A stretch of 64,000 bases of DNA from Massilia phosphatilytica (GTDB lineage: Bacteria; Pseudomonadota; Gammaproteobacteria; Burkholderiales; Burkholderiaceae_D). The position numbers were made by a program, and so were the translations under genes. Location of the stretch: contig NZ_PUIP01000017.1 of the NCBI RefSeq assembly GCF_002968015.1, positions 1 to 64,000 of the forward strand, written 5' to 3'. Below the pieces are notes generated by a model, which did no database searches, had not been told where the DNA came from, and worked only from the letters and a program-made list of their open reading frames with translations. Each line of letters begins with the position of its first letter. The stretch's first letter is position 1. Shown piece by piece: positions 35,669 to 45,226 of this stretch.

Positions 35669-37156
35669 ATGAGCACCGACCCCGCAACGAACCAGGACCT
35701 GTGGAACGACGACCTCGCGCCGACGAGTGCCGCGCAGCGCACGTGGCGCTGGTATCACTTCGCCGCCCTGTGGGTCGGCATGGTGATGTGCATCCCGGCC
35801 TATACGCTGTCGGCCAGCCTGATCGAGGCCGGCATGTCCGCGTACCAGGCCGTGTTCACCGTGTTCCTCGCCAACGCCATCGTGCTGCTGCCGATGCTGC
35901 TCATCGGGCACGCCGGCACCAAGTACGGCATCCCGTACGCCGTGCTGGCGCGCGCCGCGTTCGGCACGCGCGGGGCGCGGCTGCCGGCGCTCATGCGCGC
36001 CATCGTCGCGTGCGGCTGGTACGGCATCCAGACGTGGTTCGGCGGCAGCATGATCTACACGCTGCTGGGCGTGCTGGCCGGGCACGAGATCGGCGGCGCG
36101 AAGCTGGCCGGCCTGGGCATCAACGGCGCGCAGCTGCTGTGCTTCCTCGTGTTCTGGGCGATCCAGTTCTATTTCATCGTGCACGGCATGGATGCGATCC
36201 GCAAACTGGAGACGTACACGGCCCCGCTGAAGATCGCGATCTGCTTCGTGCTGCTCGGCTGGGTCTACCAGAAGGCGGGCGGCTTCGGCCCGCTGCTGGA
36301 GGCGCCGTCGCAATTCGTAGAGGGCGGCAAGAAGGCCGGGCAGTTCTGGCCCACGTTCTGGCCGTCGCTGACGGCGATGGTCGGCTTCTGGGCCACGCTC
36401 GCGCTGAACATCCCCGACTTCACCCGCTTCGCGCGCACGCAGCGCGACCAGGTGCTGGGCCAGTCCGTCGGCCTGCCCGTGCCGATGGGGTTGCTCGCCG
36501 CGCTCGCCGTCATCGTCACGTCGGCCACCGTCGTCCTGTACGGCAAGGCGCTGTGGGACCCGGTCGACCTGGCCAGCCGCATGACGGGCGCCGCCGTGCT
36601 GATCGCGCTGATCGTGCTGCTCGTCGACACGGTCAGCGTCAACCTGGCCGCGAACCTCGTCGGCCCGGCCTACGACTTTTCCGCGCTGGCGCCGCGCCAC
36701 ATCTCGTACCGCACGGGCGGCTACATCACGGCCGGCATCGCGCTCGCGATGATGCCGTGGAAGATTCTGGAGTCCACGCAGGGTTATGTCTTCACGTGGC
36801 TGATCGGCTATTCCGCGCTGCTGGGTCCCATCGCGGGCGTGCTGATCATCGACTATTACCTGATCCGCCGCACGGAACTGGCCGTCGACCACCTGTACCG
36901 CGACGACGGCATCTATGGCTACCGCGGTGGCTGGAATCCGGCCGCGATCATCGCCTTCGTCGCCGGCGTCGTGCCAAATATCCCGGGGTTCATGAACGCG
37001 GCGTTTCCGGAATCGTTCCCGGACGTGGGCGCCGGCTTCAAGACCCTGTACACCTATGCCTGGTTCGTCGGGATCGCGATTTCCGCGCTCGTGTACGGCA
37101 TCATGATGAAGGGCAGGGCGGCGCCGGCGCTGCAGCCAGCCCGTTCGCTCGACTGA
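35669..37156 (+). CDS. NCS1-family nucleobase/hydantoin permease
   Basis: A 495-residue inner-membrane symporter with 12 hydrophobic segments. The NCS1 signature at the N-terminus (LWNDDLAPTSAAQRTWRWYH) and MNEAR-like conserved loops such as IVACGWYGIQTWFGGSMIYT and LALNIPDFTRFARTQRDQ are present. NCS1 members carry uracil, allantoin, hydantoins or cytosine; the position between preTA and dihydropyrimidinase points to uracil or dihydropyrimidines. GGAGA precedes the ATG; hydA starts 16 bp after the stop. Confidence 0.92.
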   Translation: MSTDPATNQDLWNDDLAPTSAAQRTWRWYHFAALWVGMVMCIPAYTLSASLIEAGMSAYQAVFTVFLANAIVLLPMLLIGHAGTKYGIPYAVLARAAFGTRGARLPALMRAIVACGWYGIQTWFGGSMIYTLLGVLAGHEIGGAKLAGLGINGAQLLCFLVFWAIQFYFIVHGMDAIRKLETYTAPLKIAICFVLLGWVYQKAGGFGPLLEAPSQFVEGGKKAGQFWPTFWPSLTAMVGFWATLALNIPDFTRFARTQRDQVLGQSVGLPVPMGLLAALAVIVTSATVVLYGKALWDPVDLASRMTGAAVLIALIVLLVDTVSVNLAANLVGPAYDFSALAPRHISYRTGGYITAGIALAMMPWKILESTQGYVFTWLIGYSALLGPIAGVLIIDYYLIRRTELAVDHLYRDDGIYGYRGGWNPAAIIAFVAGVVPNIPGFMNAAFPESFPDVGAGFKTLYTYAWFVGIAISALVYGIMMKGRAAPALQPARSLD

Positions 37157-37172
37157 CAACAAGGGGAGAAAG

Positions 37173-38561
37173 ATGACCATCCTGATCCGAGGCGGTACCG
37201 TCGTGAACGCCGACCGCGCGTTCCGTGCCGACGTGTTATGCGAGGGCGACAAGATCGTCGCCGTGGGCGAGAACCTGGAGGCGCCGGCGCATGCGACGGT
37301 CGTCGACGCGGGCGGCCAGTACGTGATGCCGGGCGGGATCGACCCGCACACGCACATGCAGCTGCCGTTCATGGGCACCGTCACCGCCGACGATTTTTAT
37401 ACCGGCACGGCGGCGGGCCTGGCCGGCGGCACCACGACGATCATCGACTTCGTCATCCCCGACCCGAAACAGCGCCTGATGGATGCCTTCCAGACGTGGC
37501 GCGGCTGGGCCGAGAAGGCGGCAGCGGATTACACGTTCCACGTCGCCGTCACATGGTGGGACGACACGGTCCACGAAGACATGGGCACGCTCGTCAAGCG
37601 CCACGGCGTGAACAGCTTCAAGCACTTCATGGCGTACAAGAACGCGATCATGGCCGACGACGAGACGCTGGTCAAAAGCTTCCGCCGCGCGCTCGAACTG
37701 GGCGCGATCCCGACCGTGCACGCGGAGAACGGGGAGCTGGTCTACCAGCTGCAGCGCGAACTGCTGGCGAAGGGCATCCGCGGACCGGAAGCGCATCCGC
37801 TGTCGCGGCCACCCGCAGTGGAAGCGGAAGCCGCGAACCGCGCGATCGCCATCGCCGGCGTGCTGGGCACGCCGGTCTACATCGTGCACGTGTCGTGCGC
37901 GGAATCGCTGGAGGCGATCACGCGCGCCCGCGCACGCGGCCAGCGCGTGTACGGCGAGGCGCTGGCGGGCCACCTCGTCATCGACGACAGCGTCTACCGC
38001 CATGCCGACCCCGAGGTCGCGCGCGCCTACGTGATGAGTCCCCCGTTCCGCTCCAGCCACCACCAGACGGCGCTGTGGCAGGGCCTCCAGGGCGGCAACC
38101 TGCACACGACGGCGACGGACCACTGCACGTTCTGCGCCGGCCAGAAAGGGATGGGCGCGGACGATTTCACGCGCATTCCGAACGGCTGCGGCGGCGTCGA
38201 GGAACGCATGGCCGTCGTGTGGGACGCGGGCGTGAACACGGGGCGCCTGACGCCCTCGGAATTCGTGCGCGTGACGTCGACCAATGCGGCCCAGATTTTT
38301 AATATCTATCCGCGCAAGGGCACCGTGTCCGTTGGCGCGGACGCCGATGTCGTCGTGTGGGACCCGCAGGGCACGCGCACCCTGTCGGTCGCCACGCAGC
38401 ATTCGAAGGGCGACTTCAACGTGTTCGAAGGGCGCACGGTGCGCGGGATTCCTACGCATACGGTGGCGGCCGGAAAGCTCGTGTATGCGGATGGCGACCT
38501 GCGCGCGGAGCGGGGCGCGGGACGCTATGTGGAACGGCCGGCGTTCACCAACGCCATTTGA
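37173..38561 (+). CDS. hydA: Dihydropyrimidinase
   Basis: A 462-residue binuclear metal-dependent amidohydrolase opening dihydrouracil to N-carbamoyl-beta-alanine. Metal ligands are visible: His59 and His61 (MPGGIDPHTHMQLPF), the carbamylated lysine at about 156 (SFKHFMAYKNAIM), histidines in IPTVHAENGELV and VYIVHVSCAESLEA, and the aspartate in TTATDHCTFCAGQK. GGGGAGAAAG stands before the ATG. It is followed 13 bp later by the carbamoyl-amidohydrolase gene. Confidence 0.94.
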   Translation: MTILIRGGTVVNADRAFRADVLCEGDKIVAVGENLEAPAHATVVDAGGQYVMPGGIDPHTHMQLPFMGTVTADDFYTGTAAGLAGGTTTIIDFVIPDPKQRLMDAFQTWRGWAEKAAADYTFHVAVTWWDDTVHEDMGTLVKRHGVNSFKHFMAYKNAIMADDETLVKSFRRALELGAIPTVHAENGELVYQLQRELLAKGIRGPEAHPLSRPPAVEAEAANRAIAIAGVLGTPVYIVHVSCAESLEAITRARARGQRVYGEALAGHLVIDDSVYRHADPEVARAYVMSPPFRSSHHQTALWQGLQGGNLHTTATDHCTFCAGQKGMGADDFTRIPNGCGGVEERMAVVWDAGVNTGRLTPSEFVRVTSTNAAQIFNIYPRKGTVSVGADADVVVWDPQGTRTLSVATQHSKGDFNVFEGRTVRGIPTHTVAAGKLVYADGDLRAERGAGRYVERPAFTNAI

Positions 38562-38574
38562 ACGGAGAACGACC

Positions 38575-39846
38575 ATGAACGACCTGCGCATCAACGGCAC
38601 CCGCCTGTGGAACTCCCTGATGGAACTGGCGCGCATCGGCGCCACCGACAAGGGCGGCGTGAAGCGCCTCGCCCTGACGGACCTCGACCGCCAGGGCCGC
38701 GACCTCGTCGTCCAGTGGGCGAAGGCCGAGGGCCTCGCCGTCACCGTGGATAAAATCGGCAACGTCTTCATGCGCCGCGCGGGGACGAACCCGGACCTGC
38801 CCCCGGTCGTCACGGGCAGCCACATCGACACCCAGCCGACGGGCGGCAAGTTCGACGGCAATTACGGCGTGCTGGCCGGCCTGGAGGTCGTGCGCACGCT
38901 GAACGAGCGGGGCATCCGCACGGAAGCGCCGATCGAGGTCGCGTTCTGGACGAACGAGGAAGGCTCGCGCTTCGTGCCCGTGATGATGGGCTCCGGCGTG
39001 TTCTGCGGCGCCTTCAGCCTGGAGACGGCGTATGCCGCGCGCGACGTCGACGGCAAATCCGTCGGCGAAGAGCTGGAGCGGATCGGCTACCGCGGCGACG
39101 AGACCCCCGGCGATCATCCGATCGGCGCCTATTTCGAAGCGCACATCGAGCAGGGCCCCGTGCTGGAAGACGCGAACAAGGTGATCGGCGTCGTGCCCGC
39201 CGTGATGGGCCTGTCGTGGTACGACTGCACGGTGACGGGCATGGAAGCGCATGCCGGTCCCACGCCGATGCACCTGCGCCGCGACGCGCTGCAGGTGGCC
39301 ACGAGCATCATGCAGGAAACGGTGGCCATCGCCAACCGCTACCCGCCGTACGGGCGCGGCACCGTGGGCATGGTCCAGGTCTTCCCCAACAGCCGCAACG
39401 TGATCCCCGGCCAGGTCAAGTTCAGCATCGACCTGCGCAACGTCACGGACGAGCTGCTGAACACGATGCACGGCGAGATCGAGGCATGCGTCGAGCGCAC
39501 GCGGCGCGAGACGGGCCTGGGCATCGCCCTGGAGCGCGTGTCGTACTACCCGCCTTGCCCGTTCCACCCGGATTGCGTGGGCGCCGTGCGCGCCGCGACC
39601 GAAAAGCTGGGCTATTCGACGATGGACGTGGTGTCGGGCGCCGGCCACGACGCTATCTACGTCGCGCGGCTGGCGCCCGCCGGCATGATCTTCGTGCCGT
39701 GCAAGGATGGCATCAGCCACAACGAGATCGAGGACGCCCAGCCCGGCCACCTGGAGGCCGGCTGCAACGTGCTGCTGCACGCGATGCTGGAACGGGCCGG
39801 CGTCGCCGCCACGTCCGCGGCCGGGGAGCTTGTTGCTCAAAAGTAA
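38575..39846 (+). CDS. Zn-dependent N-carbamoyl-beta-alanine amidohydrolase (M20 family)
   Basis: A 423-residue hydrolase of the HyuC/beta-ureidopropionase type within peptidase family M20. Metal-site blocks: TGSHIDTQPTGGKFDGNYGV, VAFWTNEEGSRFVPVMMGSG, FEAHIEQGPVLEDANK, and the lid-domain HAGPTPMHLRRDAL. It should release beta-alanine, CO2 and ammonia, completing the pathway before the aminotransferase. An AACGGAG ribosome site precedes the ATG at 38575. A short inverted repeat AGTAACA/TGTTACT (39842-39868) follows the coding region but has no T-tract. Confidence 0.92.
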   Translation: MNDLRINGTRLWNSLMELARIGATDKGGVKRLALTDLDRQGRDLVVQWAKAEGLAVTVDKIGNVFMRRAGTNPDLPPVVTGSHIDTQPTGGKFDGNYGVLAGLEVVRTLNERGIRTEAPIEVAFWTNEEGSRFVPVMMGSGVFCGAFSLETAYAARDVDGKSVGEELERIGYRGDETPGDHPIGAYFEAHIEQGPVLEDANKVIGVVPAVMGLSWYDCTVTGMEAHAGPTPMHLRRDALQVATSIMQETVAIANRYPPYGRGTVGMVQVFPNSRNVIPGQVKFSIDLRNVTDELLNTMHGEIEACVERTRRETGLGIALERVSYYPPCPFHPDCVGAVRAATEKLGYSTMDVVSGAGHDAIYVARLAPAGMIFVPCKDGISHNEIEDAQPGHLEAGCNVLLHAMLERAGVAATSAAGELVAQK

Positions 39847-39944
39847 CAGATTGCAATTTCTTGTTACTGTTCTGGCCGATTCTGGACGCCGGTAGCATAC
39901 TGTGGACCGAAGCCGCCCGCCGGGCGGCATGCGTCTGACCGACG

Positions 39945-41909
39945 ATGCTGACCGGAACCTATGAAGCCCCGCTTGTCCTGATTTCGATCCTGGTCGCGAT
40001 CGTCGCGTCCTATTCCGCCCTCAGCCTGGCGGGCCGGGTGACGGAAGCCACGGGCGGCACCCGGTCCGCCTGGACGCTGGGCGGCGCGATCGCGATGGGG
40101 TCCGGGATCTGGGCCATGCACTTCGTCGGGATGCTGGCATTCCGCCTCCCGATCCCGGTCGCCTACGACATCCCCATCACCCTCGTCTCGCTGGTGCTGG
40201 CGATCGGCGCGTCCGGGCTCGCGCTGTGGCAGGTCAGCCGCGCGAACCTCGGCCCGGTGCGCCTGGGCGTCAGTGCCGTCATCATGGGCGTCGGCATCAA
40301 TGCGATGCATTACACCGGCATGGCCGCCATGCGCATGGAGCCGGGGATCGTGTACGATCCGCTGCTGTTCGCGCTGTCCGTGCTGATCGCCGTGGGCGCG
40401 TCGGCGCTGGCGCTGTGGATCGCCTTCCGGCTGCGCCGCAGCACGCCGGACGTGTGGATGCCGCGCATCGGCGCCGCCGTCGTGATGGGCTTCGCCATCG
40501 TCGGCATGCATTACACGGGCATGGCGGCCGCGAACTTCCCGGCCGACAGCGTGTGCATGGCCGCGCGCGTCGGCGTGCACCGCGACAGCCTCGCCACGCT
40601 GGTCGTGCTGGCCACGTTCTGTGTGCTCGGCCTGGCCCTCATCGCGTCCGTGTTCGACGCCCGGCTGGAAGCGAATGCCCGCATCCTCGCGATGTCGCAG
40701 GCGACGTCCGCCGAACGCCAGGACCTGCTGGAGCGCGAGCGCATCGCGCGCGACGAAGCCGAACGCCTGTCCGCGCTGAAGGACGAATTCCTGGCCACGC
40801 TGTCGCATGAGCTGCGTACGCCGCTGAACGCCATCCTCGGCTGGGCGGGCATGCTGCAGCGGGGCGTGAAGGACGAGGCGACCATGAAGCGCGCGCTGGA
40901 GACGATCGAACGCAACGCGCGCGCCCAGGGCAAGCTGATCGACGACCTGCTCGACATGAGCCGCATCATTGCCGGCACCGTGCGCCTGGAGGTGCAGACG
41001 GTCGACCCGTCCCGCATCGTCGAGGCGGCGCTGGGCACCGTGCATCCGGCCGCCGCGGCCAAGATGATCGCCCTGCGCGCCGACCTGGGGCGCGAGCCGG
41101 GCAGCTTGCCGCTCGAGGTGCGCGCCGATCCGGGCCGGCTGCAGCAGGTGCTGTGGAATCTGCTGGCCAACGCGGTCAAGTTCACGCCGCCGGGCGGCAG
41201 CGTGCAGGTGCTGCTGGGGCGCGACGGGAACGACGCCGTGATCCGCGTGATCGATTCCGGCATCGGCATCGCGCCGGATTTCCTGCCGTACGTGTTCGAC
41301 CGCTTCCGCCAGCAGGACGCGTCGATCTCGCGCCAGCACGGCGGCCTCGGATTGGGGTTGTCGATCGCGCGGCAACTCGTCGAACTGCACGGCGGGACGA
41401 TTACCGTCGACAGTGCCGGCACCCACGCGGGCACCACGTTCACGGTGCGCCTGCCGTTGGCGCGCCCGAGCGCCGTCACGGTGCCCGGCACGGGCGTGCG
41501 CCCGGCGACGCAATCGGACGACCTGGCCGACCTGTCCGGCGTGCGGGTGCTGGTGATCGACGACGCGCCGGACACGCTCGACGTGCTGGAACAGATCCTG
41601 TCGTTCAGCGGCGCCGCCACGATGACGGCGCCGGGCGCGGGCGCCGCGCTGGCCCTGCTGGAGCGCGAGGTGCCGGACGTGATCGTGAGCGACGTCGGCA
41701 TGCCCGAAGTCGACGGCTTCGAACTGATGCGGCGCATCCGCCGGCGCGCGGCGACGGCGGACATTCCCGCCATCGCGCTGACGGCCTTCACGCGCCAGGA
41801 CGACCGCACCAAGGCGCTGCAGGCCGGCTTCACGGACTATCTGGCGAAACCCGTCGAGCCGGCGGCGCTGGCGGCCGCGATCCGGCGCCTGGTGGCGCGC
41901 GCAGCGTGA
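39945..41909 (+). CDS. MHYT-domain hybrid sensor histidine kinase with receiver
   Basis: A 654-residue protein. An MHYT membrane sensor (1-240) contains three motifs: WAMHFVGMLAF, NAMHYTGMAAM and VGMHYTGMAAA, typical of proposed copper-mediated diatomic gas sensing. A HisKA/HATPase kinase follows (phospho-His in LATLSHELRTPLNAILGWAG; N-box LWNLLANAVKFTPPGG; G-box DSGIGIAPDF, GLGLGLSIARQL). A receiver completes it (LVIDDAPDTL, IVSDVGMPEVDGFEL). There is no dedicated partner regulator nearby. Convergent with amtB. Confidence 0.92.
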   Translation: MLTGTYEAPLVLISILVAIVASYSALSLAGRVTEATGGTRSAWTLGGAIAMGSGIWAMHFVGMLAFRLPIPVAYDIPITLVSLVLAIGASGLALWQVSRANLGPVRLGVSAVIMGVGINAMHYTGMAAMRMEPGIVYDPLLFALSVLIAVGASALALWIAFRLRRSTPDVWMPRIGAAVVMGFAIVGMHYTGMAAANFPADSVCMAARVGVHRDSLATLVVLATFCVLGLALIASVFDARLEANARILAMSQATSAERQDLLERERIARDEAERLSALKDEFLATLSHELRTPLNAILGWAGMLQRGVKDEATMKRALETIERNARAQGKLIDDLLDMSRIIAGTVRLEVQTVDPSRIVEAALGTVHPAAAAKMIALRADLGREPGSLPLEVRADPGRLQQVLWNLLANAVKFTPPGGSVQVLLGRDGNDAVIRVIDSGIGIAPDFLPYVFDRFRQQDASISRQHGGLGLGLSIARQLVELHGGTITVDSAGTHAGTTFTVRLPLARPSAVTVPGTGVRPATQSDDLADLSGVRVLVIDDAPDTLDVLEQILSFSGAATMTAPGAGAALALLEREVPDVIVSDVGMPEVDGFELMRRIRRRAATADIPAIALTAFTRQDDRTKALQAGFTDYLAKPVEPAALAAAIRRLVARAA

Positions 41910-41912
41910 GCC

Positions 41913-43118
41913 TTATTGGAACGTGGTTTCGCGTTCCGGCGTGGCGCTGATGCGGTGGATGGCCAGGTCGGCGCCGTCGAATTCCTGCTCGGCGTCCAGG
42001 CGCAACCCGACGGTGGCCTTCAACAAACCATAGACGATCACGCCGCCGATGCCGGCGATGGCCACGCCCAGCAGGGTGCCGATGATCTGCGCGACGATCG
42101 ACACGCCGCCCAGTCCTCCCAGCGCCTGGCTGCCGAAGATGCCGGCCGCGATTCCGCCCCACGCGCCGCACAGGCCGTGCAGGGGCCACACGCCCAGCAC
42201 GTCGTCGATCTTCCAGCGGTTCTGCGCCAGCGTGAACATCACGACGAAGATCGCGCCCGCGATCGCACCTGTCACGAGGGCGCCCATCGGGTGCATCAGG
42301 TCCGAGCCGGCGCACACGGCGACGAGGCCGGCCAGCGGGCCGTTGTAGACGAAGCCCGGGTCGTTCTTGCCCAGCACGAAGGCGGTCAGGGTGCCGCCCA
42401 CGAGGGCCATCAGCGAATTGACGGCGACGAGGCCGTTCATCTTGTCCAGCGTCTGCGCGCTCATCACGTTGAAGCCGAACCAGCCGACGGTGAGGATCCA
42501 CGCGCCCAGCGCGAGGAACGGGATGTTCGACGGCGGGTGCGCCGAGATGCGGCCATCCTTCGTGTAGCGGCCGCGGCGCGCGCCCAGCAGCAGCACGGCC
42601 GGCAGCGCGGCCCAGCCGCCGACGGCGTGCACGACGACGGAGCCGGCAAAGTCGTGGAACGAGGCGCCGAAGCTGGATGCGAGCCAGTCCTGGATGCCGA
42701 AGCGGTTGTTCCAGGCGATGCCCTCGAACAGCGGGTAGACGAAGCCCACGAGCAGGGCGGTCGCGGCCATCTGCGGGTGGAACCTGGCGCGCTCGGCGAT
42801 GCCGCCCGAGATGATGGCGGGGATCGCGGCGGCAAACGTCAGCAGGAAGAAGAACTTCACGAGCTCGTAGCCGTTCTTGGCGACCAGCGTGCTCGTGGCG
42901 CCCATGAAATGGATGCCGTAGGCGATGCCATACCCCACGAAGAAATAGGCGATGGTGGAGACGGCGAAGTCGATCAGGATCTTGACGAGGGCGTTAACCT
43001 GGTTCTTGCGGCGTACCGTTCCCAGTTCCAGGAAGGCGAAGCCGGCGTGCATCGCCAGGATCATGATCCCGCCCAGCAAGATGAAGAGCGCGTCCGCTCC
43101 GCTTTTGAATGCATCCAT
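41913..43118 (-). CDS. amtB: Ammonium transporter
   Basis: A 401-residue trimeric ammonium channel with 11 hydrophobic segments. It begins MDAFKSGADALFILLGGIMI without an obvious cleaved signal peptide. The pore region includes FHDFAGSVVVHAVGGWAALP (first histidine of the twin-His gate) and GVWPLHGLCGAWGGIAAGIF (second). No glnK lies next to it in the window. A sigma-54 promoter and an NtrC-like dyad precede it, so expression under nitrogen limitation is expected. Confidence 0.94.
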   Translation of the reverse strand: MDAFKSGADALFILLGGIMILAMHAGFAFLELGTVRRKNQVNALVKILIDFAVSTIAYFFVGYGIAYGIHFMGATSTLVAKNGYELVKFFFLLTFAAAIPAIISGGIAERARFHPQMAATALLVGFVYPLFEGIAWNNRFGIQDWLASSFGASFHDFAGSVVVHAVGGWAALPAVLLLGARRGRYTKDGRISAHPPSNIPFLALGAWILTVGWFGFNVMSAQTLDKMNGLVAVNSLMALVGGTLTAFVLGKNDPGFVYNGPLAGLVAVCAGSDLMHPMGALVTGAIAGAIFVVMFTLAQNRWKIDDVLGVWPLHGLCGAWGGIAAGIFGSQALGGLGGVSIVAQIIGTLLGVAIAGIGGVIVYGLLKATVGLRLDAEQEFDGADLAIHRISATPERETTFQ

Positions 43119-43164
43119 GCGTACTCCAAAAAAGTGCAAGTTAGTCTGATAAGCACTTCTGAGT

Positions 43165-43180
43165 AGCAATAAACGTTCCA
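43165..43180 (-). promoter_or_regulatory. Sigma-54 promoter of amtB
   Basis: On the minus strand TGGAACGTTTATTGCT differs from the -24/-12 consensus TGGCACGNNNNTTGCW at one base. The predicted start of transcription (about 43154) leaves a leader of roughly 37 bases before amtB. Confidence 0.75.
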
Positions 43181-43243
43181 ATTTGGTGAAGAGGTGCACT
43201 TCCAGTGAGCATGCAGGATGGGTTGCCCCGCAAGCGTGCACAG

Positions 43244-43258
43244 GCACCGTTAAGGTGC
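43244..43258. promoter_or_regulatory. NtrC-like binding site upstream of amtB
   Basis: GCACCGTTAAGGTGC is a perfect dyad that fits the NtrC core GCACC-N5-GGTGC. Its centre is about 97 bases upstream of the predicted sigma-54 start, a normal enhancer distance. Confidence 0.7.
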
Positions 43259-43339
43259 GTATTTGCGCCAAAATGGGGAGGTGTGGTCGGTTCGGCAATC
43301 GTAGTATGCTCTCAAGCAATAACCTCACAAAGGAGACCC

Positions 43340-45151
43340 ATGAACCGTACTCTGAACGCCGCCATCCTCGCGGCTCTGCTGTCGGCCGGCGCACCTATCC
43401 TGTCCGCCCACGCCGCCACCACCACTGCTTCCGCTTCCGCCTCGTCCGCCGAACGCCAGGTCGACCGCGTCGCCGCGCGATTCTATGACGCGCGCGCCCG
43501 CTTCGACCCGCTGCTGTACGCGACCGCGAACGGCGACAGCCGCTACGACGACCAGATCGGCATGGCGATCGATCCTAAGGTCCGCGCGCGCTATGTCGCG
43601 CAGAACCACAAGCTGCTGGACGACCTGCAAAAGATCGACAAGACGCATCTTTCGGACAAGGCGCGCCTGAACTACGACATCCTCGCCTTCGAGATCCGCG
43701 GCCAGCTCGACCTCGCGCGCTTCCCCGAGCACCTGCTGCCGCTGAACCACTTCGACAACATCCCGAGCACACTGGCCAACTATGCGGGCGGCACGGGCTC
43801 GCAGCCGCTGGCGACGCCGGCCCAGTACCGCGCCTACCTGTCGCGCCTGGAACAGCTTCCGGGCTGGATCGACCAGGCCATCGCCAACATGAAGGAGGGC
43901 GTGAAGCAGGGCGTCGTGCAGCCGAAGGCGATCACCGCCAAGATGCTGCCGCAATTCCGCCAGCTGGCCGCGACCGATCCCGAGGCCAGCATCTTCTACA
44001 CGCCCATCAAGAACCTGCCGGCGGGCTTCTCCGACGCGGATAAAAAATCGCTCACGGCCGGCTACCGCCAGGCCGCGCACAAGATCGACGCCGCGCTCGC
44101 GCGCCTGAACACCTACCTCGAGAAGGATTACCTGCCGGCGGGCCGCACGACGGCCGGCTATGGCGCGCTGCCGGACGGCGCGGCGTGGTACCAGGCCCGC
44201 ATCCGCAACAATACGAACCTCGACCTGACGCCGGCGGAGATCCACGCGCTGGGCGAGAAGGAAGTGGCGCGCATCCAGCAGCAGATGGCGACGCTGGCGC
44301 CGAAGCTGGGCTACACCGGCCCCTTGAAAACCTTCCCGCAATGGGTGGCCGCGCAGCCGCGCTTCAAGCCGTTCAAGACCGACCAGGAGGTGCTGGAGCG
44401 CTACCGCGCCATCTACGGCACGGTCGAAGCGAAGCTGCCGCAGTATTTCAGCCTGCTGCCGAAGGCGAAGCTGGACATCCAGCTTGAGCCCGAGCTGACG
44501 CGCGCCACGGCATCCGACCATTACACGCCCGTCGCCGCGGACGGTTCGCATCCGGGCGTGTTCTGGGCCGTCGTCAACGACCCGAAGGATTACAGCACGG
44601 TCGGCATGACGAGCCTGTTCCTGCACGAGGGCGTGCCGGGCCACCACCTGCACGCGGCGCTGCTGAAGGAATTGCCGCTGCCGGACTTCCGCAAGTTCTT
44701 CACCGAGCACCCGAGCGCCGCCGCCTACACGGAAGGCTGGGCGCTGTACTGCGAGGCGCTGGGCCGCGACTTCGGCCTGTATGACGATCCGTCCGCGTAC
44801 TACGGCCACCTGAACGACGAACTGCTGCGCGCCGTGCGCCTCGTCGTCGACACGGGCATGCACGCGCAGGGCTGGTCTCGCGAACAGGCGGTCAAGTACA
44901 TGATGGACAACCTGGGCTATAACGAGGCGCGCGCGGCGAACCAGATCGAGCGCTACATGGTGTGGCCGGGCCAGGCGCTGGCGTACAAGGTGGGCGCGCT
45001 GAAGATCCTCGATTTGCGGGCGCGGGCGCAGCAGGAGCTCGGACCGAAGTTCACGTTCGCGAAGTTCCACGCGGTGGTGCTGGGGGATGGGACGTTGCCG
45101 TTGCCGATTTTGCAGGCGCAGGTTGAAAAGTGGATCGCGGCGGAAAAATGA
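43340..45151 (+). CDS. DUF885 putative metallopeptidase, exported
   Basis: A 603-residue protein with a signal peptide (AILAALLSAGAPILSAHA), so periplasmic or secreted. The rest matches the DUF885 family, which has a helical thermolysin-like or M3-like shape. The candidate zinc site LFLHEGVPGHHLHAALLKEL and a downstream glutamate (AAYTEGWALYCEALGRDFG) are conserved. Substrate unknown. GGAG precedes the ATG. It is divergent from amtB and stands alone. Confidence 0.85.
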   Translation: MNRTLNAAILAALLSAGAPILSAHAATTTASASASSAERQVDRVAARFYDARARFDPLLYATANGDSRYDDQIGMAIDPKVRARYVAQNHKLLDDLQKIDKTHLSDKARLNYDILAFEIRGQLDLARFPEHLLPLNHFDNIPSTLANYAGGTGSQPLATPAQYRAYLSRLEQLPGWIDQAIANMKEGVKQGVVQPKAITAKMLPQFRQLAATDPEASIFYTPIKNLPAGFSDADKKSLTAGYRQAAHKIDAALARLNTYLEKDYLPAGRTTAGYGALPDGAAWYQARIRNNTNLDLTPAEIHALGEKEVARIQQQMATLAPKLGYTGPLKTFPQWVAAQPRFKPFKTDQEVLERYRAIYGTVEAKLPQYFSLLPKAKLDIQLEPELTRATASDHYTPVAADGSHPGVFWAVVNDPKDYSTVGMTSLFLHEGVPGHHLHAALLKELPLPDFRKFFTEHPSAAAYTEGWALYCEALGRDFGLYDDPSAYYGHLNDELLRAVRLVVDTGMHAQGWSREQAVKYMMDNLGYNEARAANQIERYMVWPGQALAYKVGALKILDLRARAQQELGPKFTFAKFHAVVLGDGTLPLPILQAQVEKWIAAEK

Positions 45152-45226
45152 CCTGAGCATGACGGTTCGTGCACAGTGTGTGCAACCGTACATATTCCCG
45201 CCCCACATGGGTGCATGATGGTCTTC

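Noticed and set aside
39842..39868. Inverted repeat AGTAACA/TGTTACT after the carbamoyl-amidohydrolase gene as terminator
   Set aside because: Seven weak base pairs, 13-base loop and no T-tract.
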